Shown piece after piece: positions 60,401-64,000 of a DNA stretch of 64,000 bases. How positions within the stretch are numbered: the first letter of the stretch is position 1; every line of letters begins with the position of its first letter. The position numbers and the translations under genes are program-made. Location of the stretch: NCBI GenBank assembly GCA_021234155.1, contig JAJEKV010000009.1:12656546-12720545 (forward strand). Direction: 5' to 3'. The DNA is from Isoetes taiwanensis (taxonomy: Eukaryota > Streptophyta > Lycopodiopsida > Isoetales > Isoetaceae). Below the pieces are notes generated by a model that was not told the origin of the DNA, searched no databases, and saw only the letters and a list, made by a program, of their open reading frames with translations.

Positions 60401-61074
60401 GATTGGATGGTCAACTTTATTGCCATTTTCTGTCTTAAACTTCCTCACATGTTTTTGTATGGAGAAACTCTTGTGTTTTCAGTCCGAAACCGCAGACAAC
60501 CTTTTTCACTTCATCACCGGCGTAATCGACCTTTTCTTCCTCAAAAACATAGACCGGGGACCCTGATTCCCTTTACGCCATTACTCTTCTTCTATAGGCT
60601 GCACAAATAGATTTTCTAGGCACTTCAAGCAGCACTGCTACAATGCAGAATGATTAAGTTTATTCTCTCCGTGGATGTAACCATTTGTAAAGTTGACCTT
60701 TTGTTTGCCGAATGTCAATCTTTTCGGTTCGCTTTGTGCAAATCTGCATAGTTTCCTTCACATTAGCAATCACTTTTTGCATAACCTTTGTCTCTCTTTT
60801 GTCTCGCAACGCTTACTTGTAAAGGTACATTTGGTTTTATCTTTCTTACAAATCATCCCACAATAGCAGCCTTATCTAAAGCATTGGCATGTTTTGTCAG
60901 ATCCTCAAAATAATCATGCATATCCTTTGAAATCTCCTGAATTCTTCTCACACTGAGGCTTAATTCTTTGGAATTAGCAGGCGCTTCCATCAATTCCCTT
61001 TTGCGTTTCCTTGATTCCCTCTTTCTGGCAGCATCAATTTCACGAAAAATCAGTCTCTTCTCATCTTCATCCAT
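57500..61074 (-). CDS. Cysteine-rich transposase-like protein gene carried by the CACTA element
   Basis: A multi-exon minus-strand gene starting at 61074 with a basic segment (MDEDEKRLIFREIDAARKR). An exon from 60106 reads RFYMAFKQQYPHINIAQQTFERLKPSFVRR, then Cys clusters CNCSVCGEGDECKAK and CLMVACKSCGLK. Splice sites are intact at 59727/59676 (gtacat...tgtag) and about 59592/59546 (gtatat...tttag). Further on are FIQYANKTLVQFVPHNYTAH and SRIDFCRELYS, QSCHWHTHQITILVHITY, FWSDGCTSQFKG (about 58944-58979), SSHGKGEHDGAGA (58827-58862), a 510 bp intron (58188-58699), CLACFCQACFHGDWDNC (about 58005-58057), an acidic run and a C-terminal block to 57500. I know this motif set (SDG, HGKGxxDG, Cys-rich tail) from unnamed repeat-associated proteins in animals and plants, probably RNase-H-fold transposases. 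That class is recall plus inference. A few frameshifts are present. Confidence 0.65.
58188..58699 (-). repeat. Intron filled with TTTGCTTTGC-type repeats
   Basis: On the minus (coding) strand the intron runs from donor gtattttt (58699) to acceptor ctttccag (58188). It contains dozens of ttgctttgctttttgc motifs. A block of about 145 bp (58268-58412) is duplicated at 58488-58632. The overlapping ORFs in this stretch are repeat artefacts. Confidence 0.75.
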
Positions 61075-61276
61075 TCAAATTATGAATATGAGAAACTCCA
61101 ATCCGCTGATTCTCCACCGTAACCAAATTCTGAGAATGGCAAGAGAGGACAGTTCCCGCCAACCTGCCTCCTTCAATTTCGCAATTACACTCCATCATTC
61201 CTCCCGCCAAAGCCAACCGTAACTGATTCCCCAATAATCGGACAGCCATGTCATCGATCCGTAGGAGTGATCGAGT

Positions 61277-61576
61277 TTGGGGGGAATTCACAGTTCGCTG
61301 TGTGCTGAGAAGAACGAGCAAAGCAATTCGATAAAGCAAAAGCAAAGCAAAGCAAGCAGACGTCCGGACACTACTTTTTCAACCCCACGAGTGATTTTAT
61401 ACCCAGTTGTTATTTCTAAGACTTATTTCAATCTCAATGTCCCTCTGCTGAAGGCCTCCAGCCATGTTCATGGCATCTCTGACAGTTTTACGGTAATGAC
61501 CCTTCAAGATCAGGTTAATGAGTTTCAAAGGCCATTGCAAAATCCAGAAGATTATCATACATTTGGAATCTTGTAA
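61277..61576 (+). other. Unrecognised plus-strand ORF upstream of the transposase-like gene
   Basis: A 99-codon frame. The first part overlaps an AAAGCAAAAGC repeat (61315-61358) and the 5' region of the minus-strand gene, with a possible acceptor (ctcagcacacag on the minus strand) there. The second half (VISKTYFNLNVPLLKASSHVHG...) looks like ordinary protein but matches nothing I know. It may be a captured exon or chance. 61577-62030 holds nothing I can name. Confidence 0.25.
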
Positions 61577-62029
61577 ATAGATTGCAAATACAGTCTTTTA
61601 GAGGTCCAGTGGCTGAATAATAAAGACAAGAACAGAATGGTTTGAATGATTTGTATTTTATTTCCTTCTGTTTCTTTCATTCAATAAGGATGATCATATT
61701 ATTTGTCTCAATGCCTTTGTTTTACTATGAAGAATTCAAAATATTCACAATATACCTTCGTTTACAATCAAGAATTCGAAATATTCAAAATATATGAATG
61801 TCTTGACTATTGAATAAGAGCTAAACAGCAACAAATACAATCCCCAAAGATAAAAGGAATAGGTTTGGTTTTTTGAACGAAACAATGTTAGGAAATTAAA
61901 AAAAAAAAAAGCATATCTCTTTTTTAAGGAAACAACGTTAGTAATTTAAAAAAAACAACGTTAGATTGCTTAAAAGCATATATATTTTTGAAGGAAACAA
62001 TGGTAGGTTGCTTAAAAATAATATATAGA

Positions 62030-63410
62030 AACCAAATTTGTACCCTAAAAAACCACACAAGTTTTCTACCTGTAATAACTACACTTAAAAACTACACCTT
62101 TCTACATGTGGATATTTTTCTAAACTATGTTATTATATAGTAAAAACAACACTTGAAAACAACTACTATTCACGTGGATATTCTGTTAAACCACATGTTG
62201 ATTTTTTAGTAAAAACAACTACTATCTTCAAAAACCATATGTTGATATTCTGTAAAAACACATGTTATTTTTTTAATAAAAAACAAAAAAAACAACACCT
62301 AAAAACAATGCATTGATTTTTTTTCAAAAGGCTGTCAATTTTCTATGCATAGACTTTTTAGCCAAAAACTACACGTTGCTTCTAGCATTTTCGGAACAAT
62401 ACAACAGGTGGGCTTTAAGTGTTGTTTTTCTTCAAAAAAAGACAGCGAAAAACTACACATAGAGCGAAATTTGGGGTTAGTGTGATGCTCATTCTCTTGT
62501 AGTGGTTGGATCTAACCGTTGAAGTTATTTTTCACGAATGTAAAACAATACGATACATTCCCAAAGTTGAGCACACAAACAATATTCCAGGTGGTGGAGC
62601 TTTGCTTAAGAAATATCCTCAAAAAAACCATACTTCCTTAAGAAATGGCTGCGTAAAAACTACGCCACTTCAGAAAATCACACTTCTGTAAAAAAAAAAC
62701 CACTTAAAAACTACACTAAAAACCACACATCAAAAAACCATACTTACTTTAAAAAATAGCTACGTAAAAACTATACCTAGTTATATAAACCACACAAAAA
62801 AAAATCATATTTCCTTAAAAATAGCTTCTTAAACACTACACCTAGTTATAAACTACACCACTTCAGAAAACCATACTTCATTAAAAAACAACCACTTAAA
62901 AACTACGCCCGCTTATAAACCACACTTCAAAAAACCATACTTCTTTAAAAAACAGCTATTTAAAAACTACACCCACTTATAAACGACACCTCAAAAAACA
63001 ACACCTCGATTAAAAAAAATCATACCACTTCAGAAAACCATACTTCCTTAAAAAACAACCACTTAAAAACTATACCTCCTTATAAACCACACTTCAAAAA
63101 ACTATACTTCCATAAAAAACGACTCTTAAAAACTACACCTAGTTATAAACTACACCTCAAAAAACAACACCTTCTTAAAAACAACACCCCCTCAAAAAAA
63201 TAAGCAACACTTCTTTAAAAAAAAACGACACCTCGAAAAAAGACCACACCTTCAAAAAAAAAAAAAACTATAGCTCCATAAAAAAAACTACACCGCCTCC
63301 TTAATAAACCACACCTCCACATAACCACATGTAGATTTTTTGGAACAACGACATGTTGTCTTTTTGTTACTGTTGTTTTTAGGTGTGGTCCCAGAATTGG
63401 GGTGGTAGTG
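62030..63410. repeat. Right subterminal repeat region of CACTA element
   Basis: Dozens of copies of aaaaactacacc, ataaaccacacttc and aaaaccatacttcctt occur, with loose periodicity of 65-75 bp between 62630 and 63250. Their complements match the left subterminal motifs. All short ORFs here are repeat artefacts. Confidence 0.85.
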
Positions 63411-64000
63411 TACGAATTGTGTGTCGTCACGATTCTCTAGCCGCCCATGGAGCCTCTAGACCCCGGGAAGGGGAGATGCAACCCTTCCTACCTCGTCGGA
63501 CCAGGGAGATGCAACCTGGAGTAGTCCCGATGGGTGATGCCATGGGATTACGTGTCCGGAAGGTTAGAGTCATGCCACAGCTTGATCTAGCCCATCTGCA
63601 AAGTATGCACAGGAGGGGCGGATGGAGTGGTCAACCCTAGCCATTGTCTTATGCCAGCCCCGCCATTGTTATGACTCGGTCTGCTCTATCTTGAGGCCTA
63701 TCTAGTCAGTCGATTCCCTCATGTGTCGGAGCCACGGGTAGGAGCTCCATGTTTTATGTCATATGATTATGTTCTTTGCATCTATGGATATGCGATTGAG
63801 CTACCCTTCGAGGTAGTATGTTGTATTGTATTGCTAGTTCTGACGTGTTTATGCTTCCGCTGTGATAGGAGCCCATAGGGGAAGGACACGCAAGACACCT
63901 TCGTGTCCCCTTCCCGCACTGCGATCATCTCAGAGTGCGGGATAGACGGAGGGCCCGTGCGGTTGCAGGACCGGATGGGGGATTTCCTGCCGAGTATACG
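63411..64000 (+). repeat. 3' LTR of gypsy element, right part (to window end)
   Basis: It resumes with the duplicated TAC followed by gaattg and aligns with 33549-34144 of the 5' LTR. The last 35 bp or so of the LTR, and the element's right target duplication, lie outside the window. Confidence 0.95.

Larger units (their letters stand above)
44948..63410. mobile_element. CACTA (En/Spm-type) DNA transposon, 18.5 kb, inserted in gypsy 3' LTR
   Basis: The termini are CACTACCACCCCAA at 44948 and its complement TTGGGGTGGTAGTG at 63397-63410. Similarity continues to about 26 bp with mismatches. It is flanked by TAC on both sides (44945-44947 and 63411-63413), the 3 bp target duplication expected of CACTA elements. 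The 5' LTR keeps the empty site. Subterminal regions are packed with GTAGTTTTT/AAAAACTAC repeats. I found no TNP2/transposase_21-like protein, so it may be non-autonomous or use a diverged transposase. It carries two convergent genes and assorted repeats. Confidence 0.95.
32528..64000 (+). mobile_element. Ty3/gypsy LTR retrotransposon (chromovirus-like), interrupted and cut by window end
   Basis: The element has a 5' LTR, PBS, gag-like and pol domains in gypsy order (protease, RT, RNase H, integrase), a PPT and a 3' LTR. Removing the CACTA insertion (44948-63410), it is about 13 kb, and roughly 35 bp of the 3' LTR should lie past the window. The candidate target duplication on the left is acaac (32523-32527). 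Its partner is outside. Reading frames are broken in many places, so this copy is not autonomous. Confidence 0.9.

Noticed and set aside
62506-63250. Short ORFs in the right subterminal region
   Set aside because: They are produced by Lys/Thr/His-rich translation of the AAAAACTACACC repeats.

Overview
This window looks like nuclear DNA of a land plant with a large, transposon-rich genome. Both LTR-retrotransposon families use the initiator-Met tRNA primer site, and there are plant-type CACTA, hAT, Helitron and LINE remnants, tRNA-derived SINE-like heads, GT-AG introns and AT-rich spacers. There are no bacterial operons, ribosome binding sites or CRISPR arrays. A fern or another seed-free vascular plant is a guess, not shown. 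I see no ordinary single-copy host gene. Nearly everything is mobile DNA, layered in a readable order.

Region 1 (1-18634) is a minus-strand LTR-retrotransposon family arranged as an array. Six LTR copies (A-F) alternate with pieces of internal DNA, and only one primer-binding site remains, beside LTR F. A 6.5 kb stretch (1420-7913) is repeated directly downstream (7914-12475). The first copy carries an extra ~1.9 kb insert with exon-like pieces, a TGCATG-rich tract and a 142 bp inverted repeat. Each duplicated copy also holds a pair of tRNA-Ile-like sequences.

Region 2 (18635-32527) is a graveyard: a Helitron-type PIF1 helicase C-terminus, a hAT transposase gene split by about 4.7 kb of later insertions (a LINE 3' end that itself carries a small TIR element, then a composite element with exon-like fragments), and a dispersed duplication of about 0.9 kb.

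Region 3 is a Ty3/gypsy element, probably a chromovirus, starting at 32528. Its 5' LTR is 32528-34179, its pol domains run in the order protease, RT, RNase H, integrase, chromodomain-like (39.7-43.2 kb), and its 3' LTR starts at 43926. That 3' LTR is cut at 44947, resumes at 63411 and runs off the window end.

Region 4 is the insertion in that LTR: an 18,463 bp CACTA transposon (44948-63410) with CACTACCACCCCAA termini, a TAC target duplication, and an empty site visible in the 5' LTR. I found no TNP2-like transposase in it. It carries two convergent intron-containing genes. One (+, about 53.9-57.2 kb) has a coiled coil, a RING-H2 finger and an FCP1-like phosphatase domain. The other (-, 61.07-57.5 kb) is a cysteine-rich, transposase-like protein with SDG and HGKGxHDG motifs. 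Introns of both are rich in TTTGCTTTGC in the sense orientation. This pair is the best candidate for something undescribed.
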